A stretch of 64,000 nucleotides of DNA from Hymenobacter sp. BT559 (GTDB taxonomy: Bacteria > Bacteroidota > Bacteroidia > Cytophagales > Hymenobacteraceae), in contig NZ_JAGETY010000002.1 of assembly GCF_017571525.1 (NCBI RefSeq), positions 401,865 through 465,864 on the forward strand, in the 5' to 3' direction. Every line of letters begins with the position of its first letter. The first letter of the stretch is position 1. Both the position numbers and the translations under genes were made by a program. Positions 51,353 through 60,915 of the stretch are shown one piece after another. The notes below the pieces were generated by a model that saw only the letters and a program-made list of their open reading frames with translations, had not been told where the DNA came from and did not search any database.

Positions 51353-52651
51353 CTACCACGAGCCGCTGTTGTCGTCGTTGCTGTCGAAGCCGCCCCCGCC
51401 GGTGTCGCCCGATGAGGTATCGTCGTACGACGAGTTATCGGACGAGAAGTAGTCGCCCGATGAGTCGCCGCCCGAGCTATTGTTATTCGAGAAGTAGTCG
51501 TCGTTGCTGCTGAAGTTGTCACTGTTGCCGCCACTAGTGCCGCCATCGCGCCCGGCGAAGTAGTCGCCGGCGGCGCCGGTACCAGCAGCCCCGGCGGCAC
51601 CCGCATTGCCCACGCTACCCGTGTCGAAGTGCTGCGGGGCACTGCCCGAGTCGTGGCTGCCGCCGAGGCGGTTGCCCAGGTAGGCGCCAGCCGCAGCGGC
51701 CGCACCGGTAGCCAGAATACCGCCCATGCCGCTGCCGCTGCTGCCACCTTGGTTGGGGTAGCCGCCGCCATAGCCCGGGCCGGGGTTACCGCCTTGGTTG
51801 GGGTAGAAGTTGGGCTGGTTGGGTTGGTTAGGCCGGGGGGCGTTGCCGCCGTTAGGGTAGAAGTTGGGCGAGCCGTTGTTCGTGTTGGCGGCGCTCCGGC
51901 CGCGGAACATGCGGATAATAAACCACAGGACACCGCCGATTATCAATGCCCCGATGAGCAGCGTGCCCATGCCCGGGCCCGAGGGCGCGGGGGCCGATAC
52001 CTCGCTTTGCTGCGAGCCGCTAGGGTCGTTCATCTGCGACTGCATGGCCGAGGCCGTGCGGCCGGGGTTGTCGGTCAGCTCGCCGCTGGTAGCTGCGGCG
52101 GCCTCGCCCGTGGAGGTGGCCGCCGTGGCGCCGGCCTGCTTGCGCGGGTCCGAGCTGGGGTTGGCCGTCACCATCAGGGTGTTGAGGCCCGTGCGCAGGC
52201 CCTGAAAGTAGTTGCCCTGCTTGAAGGCGGGCGTCATTTCCTGGTTGATAACGCGGTTTACCACGGCCGGCGTGATGGAGCTGGCTAGCCCCGACCCCGG
52301 CTGAATAGTCACCTTATGCTCTTTGGCGCCGATGAGCACCACCAAGCCGTTGTTTTTGTCGCGCTGGCCCACGCCCCAGGCCGTGCCGAGGGCCCGGCCG
52401 TAGTCGGCCACACTCCGGCCGCCCAGGCTGGGCACCGTTACTACTACTACCTGCGTGCCGGTTTTGTCGGCGTAGCTGCGCAGGCCATTATCGAGCTTTT
52501 TGGCATCGGCCGCGCTCAGCAGGTTGCCTTGGTCGGTCACGAATGTGAAGGGAACCGGGCGGGCGGGCAGGCCGCTATCTGTTTGGGCCAGTGCGGGCCG
52601 GCCGAGCCCCGCCCCGACAAAAAGCAGGGCTAGTAAGAGAAAGCGATACAT
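51353..52651 (-). CDS. TPM-domain membrane protein with Gly/Ser/Asn-rich tail
   Basis: A 432-aa protein (ATG 52651). Signal peptide (FLLLALLFVGAGLGRPALAQ), then a TPM domain at about residues 30-165: FVTDQGNLLSAADAKKLDNGL, TQVVVVTVPSLGGRSVADYG, DKNNGLVVLIGAKEHKV. A membrane helix (TLLIGALIIGGVLWFIIRMF) follows near 225, then about 190 residues of Asn/Pro/Gly and Ser/Asp/Tyr repeats (YPNQGG, DYFSSD). TPM proteins (TLP18.3/Psb32/MOLO-1) include thylakoid repair factors and YgcG-type proteins. Tail repeats suggest a disordered cytoplasmic or surface segment. Function unknown. Confidence 0.85.
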   Translation of the reverse strand: MYRFLLLALLFVGAGLGRPALAQTDSGLPARPVPFTFVTDQGNLLSAADAKKLDNGLRSYADKTGTQVVVVTVPSLGGRSVADYGRALGTAWGVGQRDKNNGLVVLIGAKEHKVTIQPGSGLASSITPAVVNRVINQEMTPAFKQGNYFQGLRTGLNTLMVTANPSSDPRKQAGATAATSTGEAAAATSGELTDNPGRTASAMQSQMNDPSGSQQSEVSAPAPSGPGMGTLLIGALIIGGVLWFIIRMFRGRSAANTNNGSPNFYPNGGNAPRPNQPNQPNFYPNQGGNPGPGYGGGYPNQGGSSGSGMGGILATGAAAAAGAYLGNRLGGSHDSGSAPQHFDTGSVGNAGAAGAAGTGAAGDYFAGRDGGTSGGNSDNFSSNDDYFSNNNSSGGDSSGDYFSSDNSSYDDTSSGDTGGGGFDSNDDNSGSW

Positions 52652-52779
52652 GGCAGGGAAGGGGAAAGTGAAAGAACTTATCCGCCTTCTACGGCGCTGG
52701 CGCCAGCGTGGCTGTATCCCTCTGAGCCAGCTTACTATCGGGGGCACAACATTCGGGCATTGCCGGGTAGATAAGCACT

Positions 52780-52814
52780 TTTGCACCGGCCCTACCGTTG
52801 AGGTCATAGGTTTG
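52780..52814 (+). promoter_or_regulatory. Candidate desaturase promoter (TTTG / TAGGTTTG)
   Basis: TTTG at 52780-52783 and TAGGTTTG at 52807-52814 with a 23-base spacer, 172 bases before the desaturase ATG. The rest of the 334-base gap (52652-52985) shows no gene. Confidence 0.5.
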
Positions 52815-52985
52815 TGCAGAATATGTGGCGGCCCACGTCCACTGGCAGGGCTACTGCGTAGGTAGTCCCAAATCCGTTTTGGCTTGTGCAAGGTGCAGAA
52901 GCCCGCTGTAGTTGCCACCCGGCGATGCGGCCCCGCGCTCAGCGGCCCGCTTCGTTGCGTGCACCACGCTGGCTTTCCTGTTCTT

Positions 52986-54050
52986 ATGCTGCTTCCCCGC
53001 TTCGCGCCCCCGCGCTCGTTTCACGCCGAACTCAAGCGCCGCACGGCCGACTATTTTGCCACCACGGGCCGAGCCCAAACCGGCAATAGCGCCCTGCTCG
53101 GCAAGGCCTTGCTGCTGGTGGGCACCTTCATCGCCCTCTACGTGCACCTGGTTTTCTTCACGCCGCCCACGGCCTGGGCGCTGGCCGAGTGCGTGGCCAC
53201 GGGCACCGTGCTGGCCCTCATCGGCTTCAATGTGATGCACGATGGCGCGCACGGCAGCTTCAGCCGCTATGGCTGGCTCAATAAGGTGGCGGCCTTCACG
53301 CTCAATGTGCTAGGGGGCAGCAGCTACATGTGGGATGCCAAGCACAACACGGTGCACCACATGTACACCAACATCGACGGCGTTGATGACGACCTCGACA
53401 TCCGGCCCTGGATGCGCCTCACGCCCGACCAGCCGCGCCACCGCGCCCACCGTTTTCAGCACCTCTACTTCGGGGTGTTTTACAGCCTGCTCTACATCTC
53501 CTGGATTTTCTTCACCGACTACCAGAAGTACTTCAGCCGCCGCATTGGCAGCGTGGCCCTCAAGCCCATGACGACCAACGACCACCTCATTTTCTGGGGC
53601 TTTAAGCTGCTCAACCTGGGCCTCTACGTGGCCCTGCCCATCTACACGGTGGGCGTGGTGGGCTGGCTCGTGGGCTTTTTGGTGGCCGGCGCTGTGGCGG
53701 GCTTCGTGCTCAGCATCGTGTTTCAGCTAGCCCACACCGTAGAGCAGGCCGCCTTCCCGGTGCCCCACGCCACTACCCGCAAGCTCGAAGACGAGTGGGC
53801 CATTCACCAGCTGCGCACCACGGCCAACTTCGCCACCGACAACCGCCTGATTAGCTGGCTGGTGGGCGGGCTCAATTTTCAGGTTGAGCACCACCTGTTT
53901 CCCAAAATCTCGCACGTGCACTACCCCAAGCTGAGCAAAATCATCCGCGAAACGTGCGCCGAGTTTAACCTGCCCTACCAGGAATACCCCAAAATGCGCT
54001 ACGCTGTAGCCTCGCACGTGGCCTTTCTGCGGCAGATGGGCCGGGCATAA
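52986..54050 (+). CDS. Membrane fatty acid desaturase
   Basis: A 354-aa diiron desaturase (ATG 52986) that introduces double bonds into acyl chains in the membrane. Three His boxes: HDGAH at 85-89, HNTVHH at 120-125, and QVEHH at 299-303. The QxxHH third box is typical of front-end desaturases, but no cytochrome b5 domain is fused, so an external electron donor is needed. Two pairs of membrane helices surround the boxes. DLDIRPWMRLTP is a family signature. Frame open upstream by 34 codons, without similarity. Confidence 0.92.
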   Translation: MLLPRFAPPRSFHAELKRRTADYFATTGRAQTGNSALLGKALLLVGTFIALYVHLVFFTPPTAWALAECVATGTVLALIGFNVMHDGAHGSFSRYGWLNKVAAFTLNVLGGSSYMWDAKHNTVHHMYTNIDGVDDDLDIRPWMRLTPDQPRHRAHRFQHLYFGVFYSLLYISWIFFTDYQKYFSRRIGSVALKPMTTNDHLIFWGFKLLNLGLYVALPIYTVGVVGWLVGFLVAGAVAGFVLSIVFQLAHTVEQAAFPVPHATTRKLEDEWAIHQLRTTANFATDNRLISWLVGGLNFQVEHHLFPKISHVHYPKLSKIIRETCAEFNLPYQEYPKMRYAVASHVAFLRQMGRA

Positions 54051-54069
54051 GTAGCCACTATAACTAGCT

Positions 54070-54148
54070 GCGCGGGCCTGGACGGCCGCGTCTCGAGTGC
54101 CTCAGTGAGGCTGACTTGGGGCGCGGCCGTCCAGGCCCGCGCTTTTTT
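54070..54148 (+). terminator. Terminator after the desaturase gene
   Basis: Perfect 21-base arms at 54070-54090 and 54122-54142 (GCGCGGGCCTGGACGGCCGCG and complement) followed by TTTTTT, 19 bases after the stop. Confidence 0.85.
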
Positions 54149-54495
54149 CTGGCTGAGCTAGCTGCGGCCGGTTGTGCCGGCTGGCTAGGGTACACGCACG
54201 GCTTATTTGACCCTGAAGTGCTCTCTAAATACAATTTTATTACCCTTGAGCCATACGCTGGCCAGAGAGCGGCAAAACGCTTCATTAGCAGCGGCTAACT
54301 ACTTGATTCTTATGAGGGAATTCTGTTTTTATGCCGAATGAGGTAATAATGAGCAAGGTCATTTCACAGGCTTAGACAAACCGCTAAACTTACAAAATAT
54401 CTTCTTTCAGTACCACGCCAATGACCCGCTCACCACCTGCCGCCTAGCGCCAGTCGCTCTCGCTTTCTCTCCACCTTATTCTTCCGCTCTAGTAT
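54149..54495. other. Gene-free spacer before the SprB-repeat gene
   Basis: About 350 bases with falling GC toward the right end. A 60-codon open frame crosses the terminator and is not supported. No promoter matching TAnnTTTG was found close to the next gene; I see nothing else in it. Confidence 0.5.
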
Positions 54496-57400
54496 ATGGA
54501 AACTTGTTACCGCCTACCCGCTCACCAGCTGCTACGCGTGCTTGCAGCTATGCTCGCCACCTTGTTTTTGACCTTGTTGAGCGCGTTGCCCAGTCAGGCA
54601 CAAAATAAAATTGCCGACTTTGCCCAGTATGCCAATACGAAGGCTGAATGGACGTTCGGGATTCTGAACCAACAGAATTCGAGCTATTACGAAGGTACTT
54701 CGTCGCTGCAACGCATTACCTTGGTTGGGCTTGCGGCGGGTAGCCAGCAGCACACGCTCAACTTTAAAGTGCTGGCCGTGAAGGGCAGCGTGCATGCCTA
54801 CGACTTTTTGACTTCGTATGAGCAGGCCATTGCCGACTACCAGACCGTTACGGGTACGCCCCTGGCCTCGACAAGCGGTGCAGTGCTGGCTTCGCTCGAG
54901 CACATTGGCACGCCGGCTGATGCGACTATGATTCAGACTATGTATACCTCGGGAGTATCGGCCGGGGCGCAGCCGCTGGCTAGTGCTTACAGTAGCGTTG
55001 CGACTCATGATGTAGCCGACAAAGTAGCTACCTATGATGGTGGCAGCACCACCAAGCGCCAGGTGATGATATATGGCATGCCGGGTACCACGGTAAGCGG
55101 GGCTAGTCTGACCATGACGGGCTATACACCACAGGGCGCTAGTGACTACTACGCCAACTATACGCTGACCTGGACCTCAAGCTCGCCCAATATCCTGATA
55201 CTACTGGCAGGCCACCTGGCGGTAAGCGGTAATGATGGCACTGATACAAACAGTGCGTATCCGCAGGGCCTGGGTGCTTCCTTTATCAGCGGTGGCCCTT
55301 ACCACTTCAAATTGCTGGACCTGGATGGCTCGCCGGCGGGCGGCGGCAACAAAGGCGAACGCGATAACCAGATTATGACTGTGCGGCGGCGAGATTGTAC
55401 GCTGGCGCTCGGCACCATTACACACGACAATGTAAAATGCTATGGCGATGCTACGGGCACCATCATGGCCAGCTACATGGGCGCTGCCACTGGCACGATA
55501 AGCTACACACTTGTGCGCACGCTCGACGCTAGTGGCGCCGAGGTCAACCAGTCTATCAGCCAGACGGGGCCCAATTTTACGGGTTTATTGGCGGGTACCT
55601 ATGCGCTTTCCGTTACGGATGGCAGGTGCTCCGATGCTACTGGCATCGAGATTACCCAGCCTACTGCCCCACTTAGCCTCACGGTTACGCCTGGCAACGT
55701 GGCCTGCTTCGGCGATGCTACGGGCTCCCTGACAGTCGCCACTACTACCGGGGGCACGGCGCCCTACCAGTATGCACTAAGTGCAACAGGGCCGTTTGCC
55801 GATGCTACGGTCTTTTCGCAGCTACCTGTGGGCAACTATACGGTCTACGTAAGAGATGCTAATAACTGCATTAGCAGCGCGCCGGCCACCATTACACAGC
55901 CTCACGCCGCACTAGGCCTCACCATTACCCCCACCAACGTAAACTGCAATGGGAGCTCTACAGGCAGCATCCTAGCTCAGGGCACAGAGGGCACAGCACC
56001 CTACCAGTACGCACTTAGTTCTACTACTGGAGCCATCCCCGCTCCGGGCGATTACAAGGCAGCTAATAATACGAACGGCAGCTATATTTTCTCGAGCTTA
56101 CCAGCTGGCACTACTTACACCGTGTACGTGCTTGACGCCAACGGCTGCGCTAGCAGCAAGCCGGCCACCATTACGCAGCCTGACGCCCTCAGCCTTACCG
56201 TTACGCCTACCAATGTAAATTGCTTTGGCGACGCTACGGGTTCGCTGGCTGTTACTACGACTAAAGGGGGCACTGGAGCTTATCATTATACAATCAGCCC
56301 AGTGGCTGGCGTCTATAATGCTACAACGCATCAATTTACTGGGCTAGCCGCAGGCGATTACAGAATAAAGGTTACGGATGACAATGGCTGCGAAGCCAAT
56401 AGTAGCCTGCTTACCATTATACAGCCCCTTGCCCGGCTAACCGCAACATCCGCTACTACTGCTGCGAGCTGCTCCGATGGCAAGGCCAACACCGATGGCA
56501 CGGCCACCATTACACCCAGCGGCGGCACCGCGCCCTACGGCTTCTCCCTAACCGGTACAGTTGATAATAATTCGCCCCAAAGCGCAACATCCTATACTTT
56601 CACGGGCTTGAAAGCAGGCGATTATTCGGCTACCGTAGTTGATAAGAACGGCTGCCAGTTCCCCATTGCCTTCACCATCAAGCAAGACAACTGCTACGTG
56701 CGCTACTGCTCACTCACGCAGGGTGGCTGGAGCAACACGGGCAAGCTCTGCAACAGTACTGAGGTGCGGGCTAGCCTGCTGGGCCGATTGCTGAGCACTC
56801 CGCTCGTAATCGGCAACCCAGCCTCAGCTGGAAATAATATCTTCTTTACGGGGCCGACCGATGTGAGCTGCCTGCAAGGGCATATGCCGGCAGGTGGCAC
56901 CGCTGGCTGGCTCAACGTAACGGGCTCCCAAAGCTGCGCAAAAATTCCAGTTAGCATTTTGAAGTTCAACAGGTTCAATAATATACTGGTGGGCCAAACC
57001 ATTACGCTGGCGCTCAACATTCGCCTAAATGCTGACCAGAACCACACTGACCTGGGTGCCCTGCAGCTGAAGGACCTCGGTAAGGTGTACGCAAGCAACT
57101 GCACGACCGTGGATTTGAGTGGGTCGTCGGTTACCATTGGTGGCGTTAGCCTCAGCGGCCTGGGCCTCGCCAATACGGCCACCGTGCAAAACCTGCTGGA
57201 CCTGGCCAACCAAGCGTTGGGAAGTGACCCCAAAACGGGCCCGGCTTATAACTACGCCGCCATCAACCAGGCGGTGACGACCGTAAACGAAGCCTTCGAC
57301 AACTGTCGCTGGCTCGAGGTCGTTCCTACCCAGTTCAACACCCCTCAGGTCAACTCGGCAACTGCCACGGCCCTCACTACCGACGACAACGGCCGCAGCG

Positions 57401-57669
57401 CGGCGTTTGTCGTCGAAGCCCTGCAGGCTTACCCCAACCCGCTTTCCAGCCAAGCCATAGCCTCGTTTGCCCTAGCCGATGCCCAAGCCTACTCGCTGGA
57501 TGTGTATGACCCGCTAGGTCGCCTTGTGCAGCACGTGCACACGGGCCAGGCCGAATCCGGACGGCGCTACAGCTTTGAGGTGGGCGGCGGCCTGGCCGAG
57601 GGCCTCTACCTGCTGCGCCTGAGCGCCGGCAAGTCGAGCCAGCTGTTGCGCCTCGTGGTGCAGCACTAG
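54496..57669 (+). CDS. Large T9SS-secreted protein with SprB repeats
   Basis: A 1057-aa surface or secreted protein. Signal peptide (MLATLFLTLLSALPSQAQ), an N-terminal beta domain, then five SprB-type repeats at about residues 305-730, each with a Cys-x-G-x-(A/S)TG start (CFGDATGSL, CNGSSTGSI), an APYQYALS core and a YTVYVRDANNC-like end. A Cys-containing domain follows (SLTQGGWSNTGKLCN). It ends in a type A T9SS sorting domain (YPNPLSSQAIASFAL to LLRLVVQH). SprB is the gliding adhesin of Flavobacterium; the repeats suggest adhesion, but gliding cannot be inferred. Codon use is more AT-rich than neighbours in the repeat region. Confidence 0.9.
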   Translation: METCYRLPAHQLLRVLAAMLATLFLTLLSALPSQAQNKIADFAQYANTKAEWTFGILNQQNSSYYEGTSSLQRITLVGLAAGSQQHTLNFKVLAVKGSVHAYDFLTSYEQAIADYQTVTGTPLASTSGAVLASLEHIGTPADATMIQTMYTSGVSAGAQPLASAYSSVATHDVADKVATYDGGSTTKRQVMIYGMPGTTVSGASLTMTGYTPQGASDYYANYTLTWTSSSPNILILLAGHLAVSGNDGTDTNSAYPQGLGASFISGGPYHFKLLDLDGSPAGGGNKGERDNQIMTVRRRDCTLALGTITHDNVKCYGDATGTIMASYMGAATGTISYTLVRTLDASGAEVNQSISQTGPNFTGLLAGTYALSVTDGRCSDATGIEITQPTAPLSLTVTPGNVACFGDATGSLTVATTTGGTAPYQYALSATGPFADATVFSQLPVGNYTVYVRDANNCISSAPATITQPHAALGLTITPTNVNCNGSSTGSILAQGTEGTAPYQYALSSTTGAIPAPGDYKAANNTNGSYIFSSLPAGTTYTVYVLDANGCASSKPATITQPDALSLTVTPTNVNCFGDATGSLAVTTTKGGTGAYHYTISPVAGVYNATTHQFTGLAAGDYRIKVTDDNGCEANSSLLTIIQPLARLTATSATTAASCSDGKANTDGTATITPSGGTAPYGFSLTGTVDNNSPQSATSYTFTGLKAGDYSATVVDKNGCQFPIAFTIKQDNCYVRYCSLTQGGWSNTGKLCNSTEVRASLLGRLLSTPLVIGNPASAGNNIFFTGPTDVSCLQGHMPAGGTAGWLNVTGSQSCAKIPVSILKFNRFNNILVGQTITLALNIRLNADQNHTDLGALQLKDLGKVYASNCTTVDLSGSSVTIGGVSLSGLGLANTATVQNLLDLANQALGSDPKTGPAYNYAAINQAVTTVNEAFDNCRWLEVVPTQFNTPQVNSATATALTTDDNGRSAAFVVEALQAYPNPLSSQAIASFALADAQAYSLDVYDPLGRLVQHVHTGQAESGRRYSFEVGGGLAEGLYLLRLSAGKSSQLLRLVVQH

Positions 57670-57690
57670 GCCCATTTTTTCGAGCGGCTA

Positions 57691-57733
57691 CCAAAAAAGC
57701 GGCCGGCAACAATGTTGCCGGCCGCTTTTTTGG
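57691..57733. terminator. Bidirectional terminator
   Basis: Perfect 20-base arms (CCAAAAAAGCGGCCGGCAAC and complement) at 57691-57710 and 57714-57733, loop AAT, with A and T runs at the ends, between two convergent genes. Confidence 0.9.
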
Positions 57734-57750
57734 CAAAAACCGGCTGCCGC

Positions 57751-59193
57751 CTAGGGGTTGCGGATAGCTAGCAGCATCTTATGGAGCTCAGCGCGCGAGT
57801 ACACCTTGCCGCGCGAAACCACGGCCGCAATGTTGCGCACGTTGGCGATGTTGGCCAGCGGGTTAGCAGTCAGCAATAGCAGGTCGGCGTCTTTGCCCTC
57901 GGCAATGGTGCCGCTGCGGCCATCGGCCCCGAGCCAGCGGGCCCCGTTGATGGTGGCCGCCCGCAGGGCCTGGGCGGGCGTGAGGCCGGCTTTCACCAGC
58001 AGTACCAGCTCCTCGTGCAGCGAGGCGCCTGGGTAGGTAAACGAGTTGAACGGCCCGCTATCCGAGCCGGCCAGCATGGGCACGCCCGCCACCTGCATTT
58101 GCGGCACCAGGGCCATAAACTTGGCTTCAAGCTTTTGCGTGAACGCGCGGCTGGCGGCCGACTGCTGCTTGGCGCCGGCCAGCCGCTTGGCGTAGGTGCG
58201 CTGGATTTTGGGGTCGATGTAGGCGCGCAGCGAGTCGTGGGCGTGGTCGTTTTCGCTTAGCTCGGCCAGGGTCTTGCCGATGGCCAGCGTGGGTGTAGCC
58301 GAGGTGTGGTGGCTGGCCATGAGCTTGAAAATACGCTGGGCCGCCGCCGGACTGTAGGTGTCGTACACGGCTGGTAGCATGGCAAACAGCCCAAGCGGCT
58401 TGCTCGTGCTCAGGCTGTTGCGCACCAGCGCCGTGAGGCTGTCCTCCTTGCCGGAGCAGGCTTTAAAGACGTAGTAGAGGTGCTCGGTGCCATCGAGGCC
58501 CCGGTTTACGGCCTCGCCCAGCGTGACCGAATACGGCATGTGGCCGGTGGTTTTCAGGCCGCGCTTCTCGGCTTGCGAGATGGTTTCGAGGTAGGCCTCG
58601 CCCGAGATTTTGCTGTCGTAAATCTTCACGAAGTCCACCCGCAGCTTTTGCAGCGAGTCGAGCGCGTGGCTCACGTCGGCGGGCGTTACGACTTCGAGCG
58701 AGCCGGGCCAGGTAGCGCCGGGGCCGTCAATCTTGGGGCCCGAGGTGAAGATGCGCGGCCCGGCCAGGGTGCCCGCGTCTTCCTCGCGGCGCCACTGGTA
58801 AATGAAGGGCGTGAGGTCGCCGCCCGCGTCGCGCACCGTCGTGATGCCGTGGGCCAGGTACAGCGTGAGGCTCTTTTTATTGGCTGCCGCCAGGCTGTCG
58901 CCGCCCCGAAAGTGCACGTGCATATCCCAGAGGCCGGGCATCAGGAAGCGGCCGGTGCCATCGACCTTCTGGCGGGCTTGGTAGTGGGCCTGTGTTTCGG
59001 GGCCCACCCACACTATTTTGCCGCCCGACACGGCCACCGACTGGTCGGGCCGCAGCCGGCCGCTCACTACATCCACCACATTTACGTGGCTGATTACGAG
59101 GTCGTAGGTAGCGACGGGGGCGGCCGGGTGGCGCGCCACGGCAGCCAGCAGCGCGGCCACGGGCAGGCCGAGCAGGAAGCGGTAAAATCTCAT
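57751..59193 (-). CDS. Secreted amidohydrolase (imidazolonepropionase-like)
   Basis: A 480-aa metal-dependent amidohydrolase (ATG 59193) with signal peptide (FLLGLPVAALLAAVA). Family features: the first strand VISHVNVVDVVSGRL, metal motif MPGLWDMHVHFRG, carbamylatable Lys region VDFVKIYDSK, TGHMPYSVTLGEA (His), DGTEHLYYV (His) and LAGSDSGPFN (Asp), ending with GTIAEGKDADLLLL. Relatives act on prolyl dipeptides, imidazolones or ochratoxin. Upstream open frame of 71 codons lacks similarity. Probably a periplasmic peptidase-like enzyme. Confidence 0.9.
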   Translation of the reverse strand: MRFYRFLLGLPVAALLAAVARHPAAPVATYDLVISHVNVVDVVSGRLRPDQSVAVSGGKIVWVGPETQAHYQARQKVDGTGRFLMPGLWDMHVHFRGGDSLAAANKKSLTLYLAHGITTVRDAGGDLTPFIYQWRREEDAGTLAGPRIFTSGPKIDGPGATWPGSLEVVTPADVSHALDSLQKLRVDFVKIYDSKISGEAYLETISQAEKRGLKTTGHMPYSVTLGEAVNRGLDGTEHLYYVFKACSGKEDSLTALVRNSLSTSKPLGLFAMLPAVYDTYSPAAAQRIFKLMASHHTSATPTLAIGKTLAELSENDHAHDSLRAYIDPKIQRTYAKRLAGAKQQSAASRAFTQKLEAKFMALVPQMQVAGVPMLAGSDSGPFNSFTYPGASLHEELVLLVKAGLTPAQALRAATINGARWLGADGRSGTIAEGKDADLLLLTANPLANIANVRNIAAVVSRGKVYSRAELHKMLLAIRNP

Positions 59194-59555
59194 GCCGCGC
59201 AAGGTAAAGCCGCCGTTGCAGTTCTGGCACGGGCGCCCTTTGCTCGGGCAGCCCGGCGCCCGGCACCGCCGCGCCTCGCTGAGCAGAAAAAAGGTGGTGG
59301 CCCCGGCGGCCAACTCATCGCCGGGGCGAGGCCCTAGCCAAAAGCGCCTACGAGTCGGCAAACTGGCAGGTGCGGGCCCCGATGGTGTGGCGGCAGGGAA
59401 TGGCAAGATGCCGGCGAAAAAGCACCATGACGCGGCGGCGACCTGCTAAGCAAGATACCGCGCGGCCCTCTTTTCTGGGACCGGGCCGGGCGCTGCCGGC
59501 TCGAACCAACCGCTAGCCTTGTCGTAGGCTTACGTAGTCTATTCCCACCAGCCCT
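59194..59555. other. Gene-free spacer between divergent genes
   Basis: About 360 bases between the minus-strand amidohydrolase and the plus-strand HAD gene. It should hold both promoters, but no clear TAnnTTTG box was seen. No repeat or RNA structure recognised. Confidence 0.4.
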
Positions 59556-60245
59556 ATGTCTGCTTCCCTGCCCTTCGCTCGCCCCAAGGCTATTTTCTTC
59601 GATGTAAATGAAACCCTGCTGGACATGAGTCCGCTGAAAGTGGCTGTCAATGCCGCGTTTAAGAGCCCGGCGGCGTTCAATCAATGGTTTGGCCTGGTCT
59701 TGCAGCACTCGTTGGTGGCCACCGTCACCGACGAGTATTTCAACTTCGGCACCCTGGCCGACGCAGCCCTCGACATGACGGCCAACATGCTGGAAAAGCC
59801 CCCCCTCACGCACGCCGAAAAGCACGACCTTACCGCGCTGCTTACCCAGCTGCCGGCCCACCCCGACGTGCCCGCCGGCCTCGAACGGCTGCGCGCCGCC
59901 GGCTATCGCCTGCTGGCCCTCACCAACTCGCCGCCCACCACGCTGGCCGCCCAGCTGGCCCACGCCGGCCTCACCGAGTACTTCGAGCAGGCGCTGAGCG
60001 TGGATGCCGTGCAGCGCTACAAGCCCCACCCCGATACCTACCACTACGCCGCCAAGCAGGCGGGCGTGCTGCCGGCCGAGGCGCTGCTGGTAGCCGCCCA
60101 CGGCTGGGACGTGGCCGGCGCGCTGCACGCGGGCCTGCTGGCTGGCTTCATCGCCCGGCCGGGCCAGACGCTCTACCCGCTCGCCCCGCCACCTACGTCC
60201 CAGGCGCCCACCCTACTTGAGCTGGCCACGCAGCTCGGGGCCTAG
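59556..60245 (+). CDS. Haloacid dehalogenase type II
   Basis: HAD-superfamily L-2-haloacid dehalogenase-like hydrolase (229 aa). Motif I IFFDVNETLLD (nucleophile Asp), motif II LALTNSPP, motif III Lys in YKPHPDTYHYA, motif IV AAHGWDVAGA. The FDVNETL and AHGWDV forms are typical of type II dehalogenases rather than phosphatases. True substrates of such chromosomal copies are usually unknown. Convergent with a GNAT gene across a terminator. Confidence 0.9.
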   Translation: MSASLPFARPKAIFFDVNETLLDMSPLKVAVNAAFKSPAAFNQWFGLVLQHSLVATVTDEYFNFGTLADAALDMTANMLEKPPLTHAEKHDLTALLTQLPAHPDVPAGLERLRAAGYRLLALTNSPPTTLAAQLAHAGLTEYFEQALSVDAVQRYKPHPDTYHYAAKQAGVLPAEALLVAAHGWDVAGALHAGLLAGFIARPGQTLYPLAPPPTSQAPTLLELATQLGA

Positions 60246-60249
60246 CTAC

Positions 60250-60317
60250 CGCCCGCTTCCTGCATCAAAAAGCCCAGCCAGATTATTGACTAGGCTTTTT
60301 GATGCAGGAAGCGGGCG
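60250..60317. terminator. Bidirectional terminator
   Basis: Perfect 25-base arms at 60250-60274 and 60293-60317 including AAAAAGCC / GGCTTTTT, between the convergent HAD and GNAT genes. Confidence 0.88.
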
Positions 60318-60324
60318 CAGGGGC

Positions 60325-60897
60325 CTAGCGGCCAGTAAGAGCTTGCAGCTTCGGGTCGGCGGCGGGCTCCACGGCGCGCTCGAAGCGCAGGCGGCTGTTC
60401 ACATCGGTACCCACCGACGTGAAGCCATTGGCAAGCAGCACACGCTGCGAAGTCAGGTTTTCGGGCTCGGTGTGGGCCACCAGCCGGCGCACCTGGCCAG
60501 TGGCGGCGGCCTGCTGCACCAGCCCGGCCACCAGCTCGGTGCCCAGGCCCTGGCCGCGCCAGTCGGCCGCGATGGAGTAGCCCATTTCAACGCAGCCCGC
60601 CGCATCGGGCGGGCCCATAAATCCTCCGGTGCCCACCAGCGTGCGCGGGATGTCGCCCTCAGCTTTGCGCAGGGCATACCAGTTGTACCAGCCGGCTGCG
60701 TCGCGGCCGCCAGCCGTAAGCTTTTCCAGAAAATATTCCATCGCCGCGCGGTCGTAGTCGCCGGGTGGCCAGTCGGTGGGCAAAGCGGCCCCTAGCAGGG
60801 TGGGGAAATACTGGGGCTTGTGCAGCTCGGCCGTGAGCAGGGCCCGGCTGGCGGCCAGTATCTGGAGCCGGGGCGTTTGGGTGATGAGCGGAATCAT
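60325..60897 (-). CDS. GNAT family N-acetyltransferase
   Basis: A 190-aa acetyltransferase of the RimJ/RimL-like type. Acetyl-CoA binding motif A is YSIAADWRGQGLGTELVAGL (R/Q-x-x-G-x-G/L). LVGTGGFMGPPDAAGCVEMGY precedes it and ENLTSQRVLLANGF follows, as in this subfamily. Cytoplasmic. Substrate unknown. It lies 18 bases beyond the stop of the upstream minus-strand CMD-family gene, suggesting cotranscription. Confidence 0.88.
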   Translation of the reverse strand: MIPLITQTPRLQILAASRALLTAELHKPQYFPTLLGAALPTDWPPGDYDRAAMEYFLEKLTAGGRDAAGWYNWYALRKAEGDIPRTLVGTGGFMGPPDAAGCVEMGYSIAADWRGQGLGTELVAGLVQQAAATGQVRRLVAHTEPENLTSQRVLLANGFTSVGTDVNSRLRFERAVEPAADPKLQALTGR

Positions 60898-60915
60898 AGC
60901 GAGTCTATACGCAAC

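Noticed and set aside
54116..54298. 60-codon frame after the desaturase
   Set aside because: It starts inside the terminator hairpin and has no similarity or ribosome-binding context.
54496..57669. Tandem DNA repeats in the SprB protein as a CRISPR-like array
   Set aside because: The periodicity is at protein level with diverged units; there are no identical short repeats with unique spacers.
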